Shown here piece after piece: positions 4,997 through 12,287 of a DNA stretch of 14,559 nt. Each line of letters starts with the position of its first letter. The stretch's first letter is position 1. The DNA comes from Ruminococcus sp. UBA4321 (GTDB taxonomy: Bacteria; Bacillota; Clostridia; Oscillospirales; Ruminococcaceae), in contig DGUB01000144.1 of assembly GCA_002393815.1 (NCBI GenBank), forward strand, positions 1-14,559. Direction: 5' to 3'. The notes beneath the pieces are model-generated. The model was not told the DNA's origin and searched no databases. It saw only the letters and a list, made by a program, of their open reading frames with translations. The position numbers and the translations under genes were made by a program.

Positions 4997-6496
4997 ATGC
5001 TCAGAACTGCACCGATTTTTACAAATCACAGCGTACTCCAGAGAGAAAAGCCCGTCCGGATTTGGGGCATTTCCTCCGAAGAAAATGAAATCATCACCGT
5101 TTCCCTGAATAGCTGTTCCGTACAGACCAGAGTCCGGAATCAGAAATGGAACGTGACACTTCCGCCTATGCCCGCCGGGGGAGCTTACGAACTGAAAATT
5201 TCCACTCAGAAAGAAGAACTGCTTCTCTCTGATATCATGATTGGCGAAGTCTGGTTCTGCGGCGGTCAGTCTAATATGGAAATGGCTCTTATCAATTCCG
5301 AAAATCCCGAACCTGCTCTTGAAGCCTGTCAGAATGAGAATGTCAGGTTATACCATGTCTGCAAAAGAGGACATTTCGATAAAGAATTTTTCAGAGAGGA
5401 AGAAGCTTCCGCCTGGCAGCTTCCCGAACGTGATAACTGCGCGAACTGGACGGCAGTCGGATATTATTTCGGCTGTCTGCTGGCGAAAAAACTCGGTGTG
5501 ACTGTCGGTCTTGTCGAATGCAATTACGGCGGAACTTCCGCGAGTGCGTGGGTCAGCCGTGAGATGCTCGAATCGACTGAAACCGGAAAAACCTATCTGA
5601 AAGATTATGAAACCGGATTAGCCGGGCTTACCGAAGAAGAAGCAAATCAGGCATATCTGGATTATTGCGAATATCACCGGAACTGGGAGAAGAAATCTGC
5701 GGAATGCTATCAGAAGAACCCTGATATTTCATGGGAAGAAGTTCTGAAAATCTGCGGTGAAAACCGTTATCCGGGTCCCCCTGCGCCGATTAATCCGCTC
5801 CGTCCGTATGGCTTGTATGATACGATGATTTCCAGAATTGTGCCGTATACGCTCCGGGGGGTGCTGTATTATCAGGGGGAATCAGATGACCATCGCCCCG
5901 AAGGCTATGAAATGTTATTATCCTGTTTAATCCGGCAGTGGCGAAAAGATTTTCAGGATGAGAATCTTCCGTTTTTACTGGTACAGCTTCCCATGCACGG
6001 CTATGAAGATACGAAGCATCTGAAAAACTGGTGCATCATCCGTCAGGCACAGGAGAACATCTACAGAAATACAAGAAATACCGGACTTGCGGTCATTCTC
6101 GACTGCGGAGAATTCAATGAAATTCACCCGAAGAACAAGCGCATTCCGGCGGAACGGTTATATTTACAGGCTCTGAAAGAAGTCTATCACTTACAGGAAG
6201 AAGATACCACTGCACCGCTGTTCCGGTGTGCTTATCCGGAAGGGCAGGGGATTCGCATAGAATTCGACAATGCAGAATCCGGTCTGGAACTCAGAAAGCA
6301 GTCAGGATTTGAAATCCGGGACGATTCCGGCGCATGGCATCCGGCAGAAGCGGAAATCACAGAAAATCATATATTGGTTAAAAATTCTGATATCAAAAAT
6401 CCGACAGGTGTCCGCTATGCTTGGTACAATTACGGAGATGTGACGCTGTTCGGAAAGAATGGCTTCCCGTCAGCACCGTTTGAAAGCATTCTGTAA
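4997..6496 (+). CDS. Sialate O-acetylesterase-family carbohydrate acetylesterase (SASA/CE20-like)
   Basis: The 499-residue protein has an N-terminal beta-rich segment (APIFTNHSVLQREKPVRIWG, about 1-80), then an SGNH-hydrolase core: GGQSNME with the nucleophile S92, a YYQGESD block at 291-297, and DCGEFNEIHPKNK at 369-381 with D369 and H377 as the likely catalytic Asp and His. The last 100 residues are beta-rich (GVRYAWYNYGDVTLF). The family removes O-acetyl groups from sialic acids, and CE20 members act on xylan and related glycans. No signal peptide or lipobox is present, so it probably works in the cytoplasm on imported oligosaccharides. The ATG at 4997 follows AGAAAGG by 10 bases. It is monocistronic behind its own strong promoter. 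Substrate is uncertain: sialic acid, xylan and pectin oligomers are all possible. Confidence 0.9.
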   Translation: MLRTAPIFTNHSVLQREKPVRIWGISSEENEIITVSLNSCSVQTRVRNQKWNVTLPPMPAGGAYELKISTQKEELLLSDIMIGEVWFCGGQSNMEMALINSENPEPALEACQNENVRLYHVCKRGHFDKEFFREEEASAWQLPERDNCANWTAVGYYFGCLLAKKLGVTVGLVECNYGGTSASAWVSREMLESTETGKTYLKDYETGLAGLTEEEANQAYLDYCEYHRNWEKKSAECYQKNPDISWEEVLKICGENRYPGPPAPINPLRPYGLYDTMISRIVPYTLRGVLYYQGESDDHRPEGYEMLLSCLIRQWRKDFQDENLPFLLVQLPMHGYEDTKHLKNWCIIRQAQENIYRNTRNTGLAVILDCGEFNEIHPKNKRIPAERLYLQALKEVYHLQEEDTTAPLFRCAYPEGQGIRIEFDNAESGLELRKQSGFEIRDDSGAWHPAEAEITENHILVKNSDIKNPTGVRYAWYNYGDVTLFGKNGFPSAPFESIL

Positions 6497-6504
6497 AAAA
6501 ATCA

Positions 6505-6531
6505 GGAGTACAGTCATTCCGACTGTACTCC
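6505..6531 (-). terminator. Terminator of the metal regulator/PPTase operon
   Basis: GGAGTACAGTC (6505-6515) pairs perfectly with GACTGTACTCC (6521-6531) around a 5-base loop. Reading leftward it is followed by TGATTTTTTT. The stem contains the last codons and stop of the phosphopantetheinyl transferase gene. Rightward there is no T-tract, so it terminates mainly the leftward operon. Confidence 0.85.
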
Positions 6532-7098
6532 CGTAATGCAGACGCTTATCTGATAGTCTTCATATTCTGTCTGATAAAAATCAGCATTCTGCTGACTGCA
6601 TAAAATTTCGTCGTTCCGGAACTGAAAGCTGACTTCCTGCATCCGGAAGCCAATACCTCTGCCGATAGCCTTGACATAGGATTCTTTGAGCGTCCAGATT
6701 TTTGTGAAAAGCTTATCCGGTTCGGCGGATTCCTGTAACAGAATCTGTTCTTCCGGAGAAAAGACTTTCCGGACGACTCCCGGACGGATTTCCCGGATGG
6801 ATTCTGCATCCACACCGCATTCACGAGCTGACAGCAGACAGACTGCCAGTCCGGCGCAGTGGCTCAGATTGAAGTAAATCTCCGGATAATGCCGGAAATA
6901 GGGCTTTTCATATTCCAGATAATCCAGTACCAGATTTTCTTCTGAAATGATGATATTTTTCGCTTCTGCATACTTCCGTACAGCGGACTTTAAGAGAGCG
7001 TGCGCGGTTTCATGTTCGGATTTCCGGTTTTTCTCCGGCACAGGACAGACATACAGGGAGCCGAACTGCTCCGGAATCTTGATTTCTCTGATTTTCAT
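6514..7098 (-). CDS. 4'-phosphopantetheinyl transferase, Sfp-type
   Basis: The 194-residue protein carries the family signatures: YFNLSHCAG (75-83), GVDAE (95-99, with the magnesium-binding D97 and E99) and WTLKESYVKAIGRGI (135-149, with W135, K138, E139 and K143). It transfers the phosphopantetheine arm of coenzyme A to carrier-protein serines, needing magnesium. Sfp-type enzymes usually serve peptide or polyketide synthases but can also modify the fatty-acid carrier protein. No synthase is present in the window, so the partner is unknown. The ATG at 7098 follows the upstream gene's stop by 2 bases, with GAGGGTG as ribosome site. Co-transcription with a DtxR/MntR-type regulator suggests metal-linked expression, as for siderophore pathways, but this is inference. 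At 194 residues it is slightly shorter than Sfp (about 224). Confidence 0.93.
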   Translation of the reverse strand: MKIREIKIPEQFGSLYVCPVPEKNRKSEHETAHALLKSAVRKYAEAKNIIISEENLVLDYLEYEKPYFRHYPEIYFNLSHCAGLAVCLLSARECGVDAESIREIRPGVVRKVFSPEEQILLQESAEPDKLFTKIWTLKESYVKAIGRGIGFRMQEVSFQFRNDEILCSQQNADFYQTEYEDYQISVCITGVQSE

Positions 7099-7100
7099 GA

Positions 7101-7487
7101 TTACACCCTCGGTTTATAGCCTTTTTCGGTCATATAAGTGCGGAGTCTCAGGAAGGTTTCTTCGCTGATGACATGTTCAATCCGGCAGGCATCTTTTTCG
7201 GCGGTGATTTCGTTCACGCCGAGTTCTTTCGTGAAGAAGTCTGTCAGAAGCGTATGACGGCTGTAAACATCGGTTGCTTTCTGGTGTCCTGTCTTGGTGA
7301 GTTTGATTTGTCCGTCTTCCGCCATAGTAATCAGTCCGGCTTCCCGGAGGAGTTTCATGGCACGGCTGACGCTTGCTTTGGAATAGTTCAGTTCCGTAGC
7401 GATATCAATCGAGCGGACAAAGTCTTTTTTCTTGCAGAGAAGATAAATTGTTTCGAGATAATCTTCTCCGGATTCGTGTAACGGCAT
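7101..7487 (-). CDS. DtxR/MntR-family metal-dependent transcriptional regulator
   Basis: The 128-residue protein shows an N-terminal winged helix (SGEDYLETIYLL, then RSIDIATELNYSKASVSRAM, residues 6-70) and the helical dimerisation/metal domain (YSRHTLLTDFF at 75-85, DACRIEHVIS at 99-108). Candidate metal ligands are D9, E12, H78, C101, E104 and H105. D9, E12, H78, E104 and H105 align with MntR's D8, E11, H77, E102 and H103, while C101 replaces E99 and resembles the Cys-x-x-Glu-His of DtxR. It lacks the SH3-like third domain of DtxR. Fe(II) or Mn(II) is the likely co-repressor. AGAAAGGAGC lies 7 bases before the ATG at 7487. It is first in an operon with the phosphopantetheinyl transferase and divergent from an ABC transporter, both plausible targets. 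Confidence 0.9.
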   Translation of the reverse strand: MPLHESGEDYLETIYLLCKKKDFVRSIDIATELNYSKASVSRAMKLLREAGLITMAEDGQIKLTKTGHQKATDVYSRHTLLTDFFTKELGVNEITAEKDACRIEHVISEETFLRLRTYMTEKGYKPRV

Positions 7488-7520
7488 AAAAATGCTCCTT
7501 TCTGGAATGTAAAAAAATAC

Positions 7521-7548
7521 ATATGATGATATTTATATTTTATCATAT
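7521..7548. promoter_or_regulatory. Inverted-repeat operator candidate in the metal regulator/ABC transporter gap
   Basis: ATATGAT (7521-7527) and ATCATAT (7542-7548) are perfect inverted arms; inner TGATA (7527-7531) and TATCA (7541-7545) also match. The element covers the -10 of the leftward regulator promoter and lies 62 bases before the ABC ATPase gene, so one bound regulator could control both. It does not resemble the classic DtxR or MntR boxes. Confidence 0.45.
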
Positions 7549-7565
7549 CTGACGAAAAAAATCAA
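7537..7565 (-). promoter_or_regulatory. Probable promoter of the metal regulator operon
   Basis: Reading leftward, TTGATT (7565-7560) and TAAAAT (7542-7537) are 17 bases apart, with the start near 7530 and a leader of about 43 bases. The -10 lies inside the inverted repeat at 7521-7548, which fits autorepression. No equally clear rightward promoter for the ABC genes was found. Confidence 0.55.
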
Positions 7566-7610
7566 CTGTAAATAAATATTTTTTTAAAAAATTTTCAAGG
7601 AGGTTTTTCC

Positions 7611-8342
7611 ATGAATTATGCACTTGATGTACAGCATATTGCGAAAAGCTACGGAAAGAAACAAGCCGTAAAAGATGTTTCATTTCAGATTCAGGCGGGC
7701 GAAATCTTCGGTCTGATGGGCATGAATGGCGCAGGAAAAACAACGATTCTCCGGATGCTGGCAACTCTGCTCCGACCGGATGCCGGTGATGCTCTGATTG
7801 CCGGAAACAGCATTGTGAAAAATCCGGAAAAAGTCCGGGCGGATATCAGCTATCTGCCGGACGAGGCAGGGGCTTATAAAACTATGACCGGAAAGAATTA
7901 TCTGAAATTCATTGCCGGATTGTATTTCAAAGAAGAAAAAGACCAGAAAGAATGTGTTGCTCGGGGAAAGGAAATCTGCGGTCTGGGCGATGCCCTGAAC
8001 CAGAAAATCAGCACTTACAGCCGGGGCATGACAAGAAAATTAGTTCTGGCGCGAACCGTCATGACAAAGCCGAAACTCGCGATTCTGGACGAGCCGACCA
8101 GCGGTCTGGATGTTCTGAATTCTCTGGATATTCGGAAAACTATCCGCAAGTGTGCTGAAGAATACGGCACAGCCTTTCTGCTGTCGTCGCATCATATGCA
8201 GGAAGTCTCTTCCACGGCGCACAGAGGGGCAATCATGAAAGACGGTGAATTCCTCGCTGAAGGTACGCCGGAAGAATTATTGCAGAAATATCAGGCTTCC
8301 ACTCTGGAAGAAGCATTTGAAAAGGCGGTGAGAAACGCATGA
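7611..8342 (+). CDS. ABC transporter ATPase, NatA-like (ABC-2 exporter class)
   Basis: The 243-residue ATPase contains Walker A GMNGAGKT (37-44), the signature YSRGM (136-140, the usual variant of LSGGQ in this subfamily), Walker B LAILDE (156-161) with a D-loop SGLD, and the H-loop histidine H194 in LSSHH. It should power the permease encoded next, in the cytoplasm at the membrane. AAGGAGG lies 8 bases before the ATG at 7611. The gene overlaps the permease gene by 4 bases (ATGA), so the pair is translationally coupled. The closest well-known type is the Bacillus NatAB sodium exporter, but ABC-2 systems of this class also export drugs and peptides, so the substrate is not assigned. The divergent DtxR/MntR-type regulator gene hints at metal-linked control. 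Confidence 0.92.
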   Translation: MNYALDVQHIAKSYGKKQAVKDVSFQIQAGEIFGLMGMNGAGKTTILRMLATLLRPDAGDALIAGNSIVKNPEKVRADISYLPDEAGAYKTMTGKNYLKFIAGLYFKEEKDQKECVARGKEICGLGDALNQKISTYSRGMTRKLVLARTVMTKPKLAILDEPTSGLDVLNSLDIRKTIRKCAEEYGTAFLLSSHHMQEVSSTAHRGAIMKDGEFLAEGTPEELLQKYQASTLEEAFEKAVRNA

Positions 8343-9625
8343 GCCATTTACTCAAAAAAGAATTATCGGAATTATTGAATAAGCAGATGCTGCTTGGCTT
8401 ACTGGTCAGCTTTATTCTGATTGTCATGCTTGGATTTGTCATGACTTCCACAGTTTCCGGAACGCTTGAAGAAAGCGGAGAAGTGCATATTATCGACTTA
8501 GACCAGACGGATTTTACAAATCAGATTGTCAGCAAACTGGAAGAAAAGGGCTATACGGTCAAAAGTGTTTCTGATACGCGTCCTTACGAAGTGATTCTTT
8601 CAGAACAGAACTGGAATGATGCAGCTGTTCTGCCGGAAGGTCTAACGGATTTATTACTGAATCAGCAGGAAGCCTGTCAGATTGACAGTGTGACCGTATT
8701 GAAAACCACTTCCACCATGAGCATTGCCTTTGCGGAAAGCAGCAGTGCAGATTATGTGACTTCTGCGATTAATCTGTTATTATCTGAAATTTATCTGACA
8801 GAGGATATGGCATTTCTGGAAAAGCCTGTCACGGCAACGCCTTACACCGTCGCGAACGGGAAAAGTGTACAGGCGAACAGTGCGGCTTTAGTCGGTTCAC
8901 TCGCCATGTTTGACCAGCTGATGCCTTTAGTACTGTTTCTGCTGATTGTGCTGACTTCTCAGACGATTATCACGGCAGTTGCCGCCGAAAAGACAGATAA
9001 AACGCTCGAAACGCTTCTGTCATCACCTGTGCCGCGTTCTGTGATTATCGGTGCGAAGATGCTTGCGGCTCTGATAACGGCTCTGATTTATGCGGCTGTC
9101 TATGGTGCGGGATTTTTGGTTTCTCTGCTTGCCAATGTTGACCGCACTGCCGAAAATGTTGATATTGCAGAAGCTTTTACTTCTATGATGAATACACAGG
9201 ATGCTGTCCGGACGCTTGGCTTGCAGATTCCGTTTCTGGGATGGGTCGGCGTGATTTTGCAGTTACTGCTGACTATCGGCATTGCGCTGACGGCTTCCAT
9301 GATTCTGGGCGGACTGGTAGAGGATGCCAAAGGCTCACAGACGGCAAGTCTGCCGATTCTGGTCTGCACCATGTTCCCGTATATTCTGTCGATGGTTTCT
9401 GATATCCGGGGTATGGGTTCACTGAAATATCTGTTATACTGCATTCCGTTCACACATACGTTTATTGCGACGGGCTGTCTGCGGTTTCATGACACGGGAT
9501 TATTTTTCGGCGGCATGATATATCAGATAATTTTCTTAGCCGGAATCGCATTTGCCGCGCTGAAACTGTATCAGTCAGATATTTTATTCACACATCAGTT
9601 TGCCAATAAGAGAACCAAGAATTAA
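8339..9625 (+). CDS. ABC-2 type permease, NatB-like
   Basis: The 428-residue membrane protein has one membrane segment at about 18-37, an extracytoplasmic domain of about 150 residues, then five likely segments at roughly 190-212, 240-262, 300-325, 340-360 and 390-410. The cytoplasmic stretch AAEKTDKTLETLLSSPVPRS (near 215-235) is the conserved ABC-2 coupling region (E-K-x-x-x-TLE-x-LL-x-x-P). Length and layout match NatB/YhaP-type permeases, with the large domain between the first and second segments. It forms a transporter with the ATPase encoded just upstream, whose stop overlaps this start by 4 bases. The substrate is unknown. The gene ends just before a terminator shared with the convergent cyclophilin gene. 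Confidence 0.9.
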   Translation: MSHLLKKELSELLNKQMLLGLLVSFILIVMLGFVMTSTVSGTLEESGEVHIIDLDQTDFTNQIVSKLEEKGYTVKSVSDTRPYEVILSEQNWNDAAVLPEGLTDLLLNQQEACQIDSVTVLKTTSTMSIAFAESSSADYVTSAINLLLSEIYLTEDMAFLEKPVTATPYTVANGKSVQANSAALVGSLAMFDQLMPLVLFLLIVLTSQTIITAVAAEKTDKTLETLLSSPVPRSVIIGAKMLAALITALIYAAVYGAGFLVSLLANVDRTAENVDIAEAFTSMMNTQDAVRTLGLQIPFLGWVGVILQLLLTIGIALTASMILGGLVEDAKGSQTASLPILVCTMFPYILSMVSDIRGMGSLKYLLYCIPFTHTFIATGCLRFHDTGLFFGGMIYQIIFLAGIAFAALKLYQSDILFTHQFANKRTKN

Positions 9626-9630
9626 AAAAA

Positions 9631-9655
9631 TTCCCCCTGTTCAGTACAGGGGGAA
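9631..9655. terminator. Bidirectional terminator between the ABC transporter and cyclophilin genes
   Basis: TTCCCCCTGT (9631-9640) pairs perfectly with ACAGGGGGAA (9646-9655) around TCAGT. It is followed by CATTTTTATTTT rightward and by TTTTTTTAATT leftward, so it can end both convergent operons. It lies 5 bases from both stop codons. Confidence 0.92.
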
Positions 9656-9660
9656 CATTT

Positions 9661-10377
9661 TTATTTTGTCAGAAAATCAGCCATAGTTACCTGAACGCGC
9701 GGATTTCCGTTTTCGTCGGCATCAATCATCTTAACTTCCTGCATCGTGATGGGTGTCGTCGGAGAGGAAAGTTCACCCCCGGACATGACACGTTCCACAT
9801 TCAGGAAGTTATCAACCACTTCCATACCCTGTGTGACTTCGCCGAATGCGGCATAACTGCCGTCAAGGAACGATTCGTCACCATAGCAGATAAAGAACTG
9901 ACTGGAAGCACTGTCCGGGTCGCCGCTTCTTGCCATGGAAACAACTCCTCTCTGATGGGAAAGAGTATTGTCCACGCCGTTGGAAGAGAATTCGCCCTTG
10001 ATTTTGTTGGGACTTCCGCCCGTACCTGTACCCAGGGGGTCGCCGCCCTGTGCCATAAAGCCGTCAATGACTCTGTGGAAGGTCAGACCGTTATAGAAGC
10101 CTTCCGAAACCAGAGATTCAAAATTTTCACAGGTAATCGGCGCAACATCCGGATAGAGTGTAATAATAAAAACATTCTCATCCGAAGCCGGATTTTCGGC
10201 TGAAACGGAAGCAGCTGCACTGCTGACGGCTTCTTCCGGAACAGCCTCTGCTGCTGCCGGAGCAGTTTCTGCATCACCGGAAGAAGCAGTGCCGGTAGTA
10301 TTTGTGTAAGCCGGTGTGCTGCATCCGGTCAGCATTGCGAGTGCAAGTGTCATACAAACAAGTAATTTTTTCTTCAT
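9661..10377 (-). CDS. Cyclophilin-type peptidyl-prolyl cis-trans isomerase, lipoprotein
   Basis: The 238-residue protein begins with a lipoprotein signal (MKKKLLVCMTLALAMLTGC, lipid-modified C19), then an Ala/Ser/Glu-rich low-complexity linker (20-66), then a cyclophilin domain. Catalytic-site residues are visible: FHRVIDGF (100-107, R102 and F107), AQGGD (Q110) and SQFFI (159-163, F162). The positions of human CypA W121 and H126 are F170 and Y175, common in bacterial forms. It should be anchored to the outer face of the membrane and speed proline isomerisation in exported proteins. The first strand of the domain looks slightly short. AAAGGAG precedes the ATG at 10377. It is last in the GldFG/DUF4340 operon, 16 bases after the preceding gene, suggesting a folding role for extracytoplasmic parts of that system. 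Confidence 0.92.
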   Translation of the reverse strand: MKKKLLVCMTLALAMLTGCSTPAYTNTTGTASSGDAETAPAAAEAVPEEAVSSAAASVSAENPASDENVFIITLYPDVAPITCENFESLVSEGFYNGLTFHRVIDGFMAQGGDPLGTGTGGSPNKIKGEFSSNGVDNTLSHQRGVVSMARSGDPDSASSQFFICYGDESFLDGSYAAFGEVTQGMEVVDNFLNVERVMSGGELSSPTTPITMQEVKMIDADENGNPRVQVTMADFLTK

Positions 10378-10393
10378 GATTCAAAATCTCCTT

Positions 10394-10651
10394 TTATGCG
10401 CGGTTGGCGCGTTTCAGCCATGCAAGAGCCACATCCAGAGCCTCGTAGAGATTATCGCGTTCGGCGGTCTGGACGGGCATGGAATTCATATCCGTAGCCA
10501 TCTGGTAGAGCCGGATTGTCTTGGAAACCATAATATCCTGCTGTTTCTGTGCCTTTTCTACTTTGAGATAAATCACATAAGGGTCACTCATATAACCGAG
10601 ATACATTTCATTGTCCTTGCGGACGAGAGGATAATTCTTATACATCATCAT
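10394..10651 (-). CDS. Small uncharacterised protein in the GldFG operon
   Basis: An 85-residue protein that I do not recognise. It has no signal peptide, lipobox or membrane segment, so it is probably cytoplasmic. The N-terminal half reads as beta strands (KNYPLVRKDNEMYLGYMSDPYVIYLKVEK) and the C-terminal half as a long amphipathic helix ending LYEALDVALAWLKRANRA. Three tandem ATGs begin the frame; the first (10651) is chosen because AAAGGAG lies about 10 bases upstream. It sits 37 bases after the DUF4340 gene and 16 bases before the cyclophilin gene on the same strand, so it is almost certainly co-transcribed and may help the membrane complex. Its reality rests on the ribosome site, operon position and non-overlap with other genes. 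Confidence 0.75.
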   Translation of the reverse strand: MMMYKNYPLVRKDNEMYLGYMSDPYVIYLKVEKAQKQQDIMVSKTIRLYQMATDMNSMPVQTAERDNLYEALDVALAWLKRANRA

Positions 10652-10668
10652 AATAAAATAACTCCTTT

Positions 10669-10681
10669 CTGTGTGACACAG
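10669..10681 (-). other. Intercistronic hairpin directly upstream of a ribosome binding site
   Basis: CTGTG (10669-10673) and CACAG (10677-10681) pair around a 3-base loop in the gap after the DUF4340 gene, touching the AAAGGAG of the small gene downstream. It may tune translation or mRNA processing. It is too short to be a terminator and no T-tract follows. Confidence 0.35.
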
Positions 10682-10688
10682 CAGGAAA

Positions 10689-12287
10689 TTACTGCCATGT
10701 CATGATAAATTCTTCATCGGGATTGTCAAATATTTCGATATTGTGCAGAAGCGTATCTACACAGGACGAACGGATTTTATAAGTCGGCGTACCGTTGACG
10801 GCAATCACAGAAGTCAGACCTTCCAGTTTGTAGAAAGAGACAGTATAATCTTCTCTGCCGTTCTGGGTAGTGAGGTGAACTTCAGCATCCGGTGCGGAAT
10901 CCGGAAGTTCAGCATCCAGATACAGTTCTTCTCCGTAGACATACAGCAGGAATTTGTAGAACTGCCGGAAACGTTCTGTATCACAGGTTTCACCGTTCTT
11001 GGTAACAGTATAATCATTCTGGTCAGAACCTTCACCGACGAAATTCAGTTTTTTATCTCCGGCGGTGACATCCAGTGTGGCGATATTCCAGACATAAGTT
11101 GCGAAAATATTCGCGGACGTGATATCTCCGGGCTGAACCGCTGCCCAGACAGCACGGGTATCTGCAACGCCGTACAGGATATCCGTACCTTCCAGAACGG
11201 TATAATATGCAGTCGAGCCGGATTCTGTCGTATAGGTGTTTCCGAATTTCAGAACATAGGTGTTGCCGTCATCACAAGCCATAGTTACAGTACAGAATGG
11301 ATTGTCTGTCCCGGCTTTGGCGAGTTCTTCTTCGGACGGGTGGACTGTCACGATTTCTTCGGCAGTCAGTCCGAACATGCCGTTTGTGATATCAGAAGAT
11401 TTTTCAACATTCAGATAAGCGAATATCGGTTCACGCAGAACATGGGTAGCAGCCGTACCGCCGACGGAACTGTCTTCCTGTACGTCATAAGCATATTCCA
11501 TATACATATCTGTATCGAGATTCTGACGCTGAATTCTGAGAGAATCCACAATCGGATAATTATCATCATCCGGCTTTTCGAGAATCGTCTTGGAGAAGAA
11601 GAATTTCAGATTCTGTGCATAGCTGTGCATCAGCGAACTCTTGATAAAATACACACTGCCGTCAACTGCACAGTAAACCTGTGAACTGTCTGTCGGAGAA
11701 GCATCTCCGACGGAAAACTTGAATTCCGTACCGTCCTGATAGCACATCACGACTTCGGAAACCGGATTGCTCAGTCCGTATTTCGATAAATCAGAAGCAT
11801 TTTCTTCTATTAATTGTGTGGCGGAGAGTTCGCTTGCATTGTTCACCAGAGTGGAAATATATCCCTTATCCAGAGGAATATCCTCATAGCCTTCAATCGT
11901 GTAGACAGCATCGGCATCATCAGTTTTCGGGGAAAGCTGATAGACACGGAAATCATCTTTTCCGGAAATCCGGATTTCTTTCAGGTCGTCAGAAACTTCC
12001 GGATTCAGGAGTACTGCATTTTTCTCATCATCATCCAGCAGCTGATTTGCCATAGTGTCTATATCTATAGAACTGACTTCCTCGCCGGAATCTTTTGTCA
12101 CGGAAAGCGCGACGGCAAGCGCACCGCCCAGAACTGCCAGAGCAGCCACAGCCGCAATCAGCGTTTTTACATTTTTAGACATGCCTTTCTTTTCCGGATT
12201 GCTGATGACCGGAGCAGGGGAGTCAGAAAAGAAAGTATCCATTCCGGCTTCCGGTTCCTGCTGTTCCGAATGTTCCTTTTCGCTCAT
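10689..12287 (-). CDS. DUF4340-domain membrane-anchored protein
   Basis: The 532-residue protein has a charged cytoplasmic N-terminus (1-37), one membrane segment (about 41-63, AAVAALAVLGGALAVAL) and a large extracytoplasmic part. The segment from about residue 135 (YGLSNPVSEVVMCYQDGTEF, then FSVGDASPTDSSQVYCAVDG) matches the repeated unit of DUF4340, and a second, weaker copy follows (FCTVTMACDDGNTYVLKFGN, then YYTVLEGTDILYGV). DUF4340 proteins are widely encoded beside GldG-like proteins and ABC-2 permeases, but their biochemical role is not established. The ATG at 12287 overlaps the GldG-like gene's stop by 4 bases, so the two are coupled. Family call is good; the function is only inferred as an accessory to the ABC system. 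Confidence 0.85.
   Translation of the reverse strand: MSEKEHSEQQEPEAGMDTFFSDSPAPVISNPEKKGMSKNVKTLIAAVAALAVLGGALAVALSVTKDSGEEVSSIDIDTMANQLLDDDEKNAVLLNPEVSDDLKEIRISGKDDFRVYQLSPKTDDADAVYTIEGYEDIPLDKGYISTLVNNASELSATQLIEENASDLSKYGLSNPVSEVVMCYQDGTEFKFSVGDASPTDSSQVYCAVDGSVYFIKSSLMHSYAQNLKFFFSKTILEKPDDDNYPIVDSLRIQRQNLDTDMYMEYAYDVQEDSSVGGTAATHVLREPIFAYLNVEKSSDITNGMFGLTAEEIVTVHPSEEELAKAGTDNPFCTVTMACDDGNTYVLKFGNTYTTESGSTAYYTVLEGTDILYGVADTRAVWAAVQPGDITSANIFATYVWNIATLDVTAGDKKLNFVGEGSDQNDYTVTKNGETCDTERFRQFYKFLLYVYGEELYLDAELPDSAPDAEVHLTTQNGREDYTVSFYKLEGLTSVIAVNGTPTYKIRSSCVDTLLHNIEIFDNPDEEFIMTWQ

Noticed and set aside
7566..7610. Riboswitch or metal-sensing leader ahead of the ABC ATPase gene
   Set aside because: The stretch is a simple AT run followed by AAGGAGG. 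It shows no conserved stem or terminator.
10743..11684. Rightward open frame of 313 codons
   Set aside because: It is antisense to the DUF4340 gene, which has membrane and domain features and is coupled to its neighbour.
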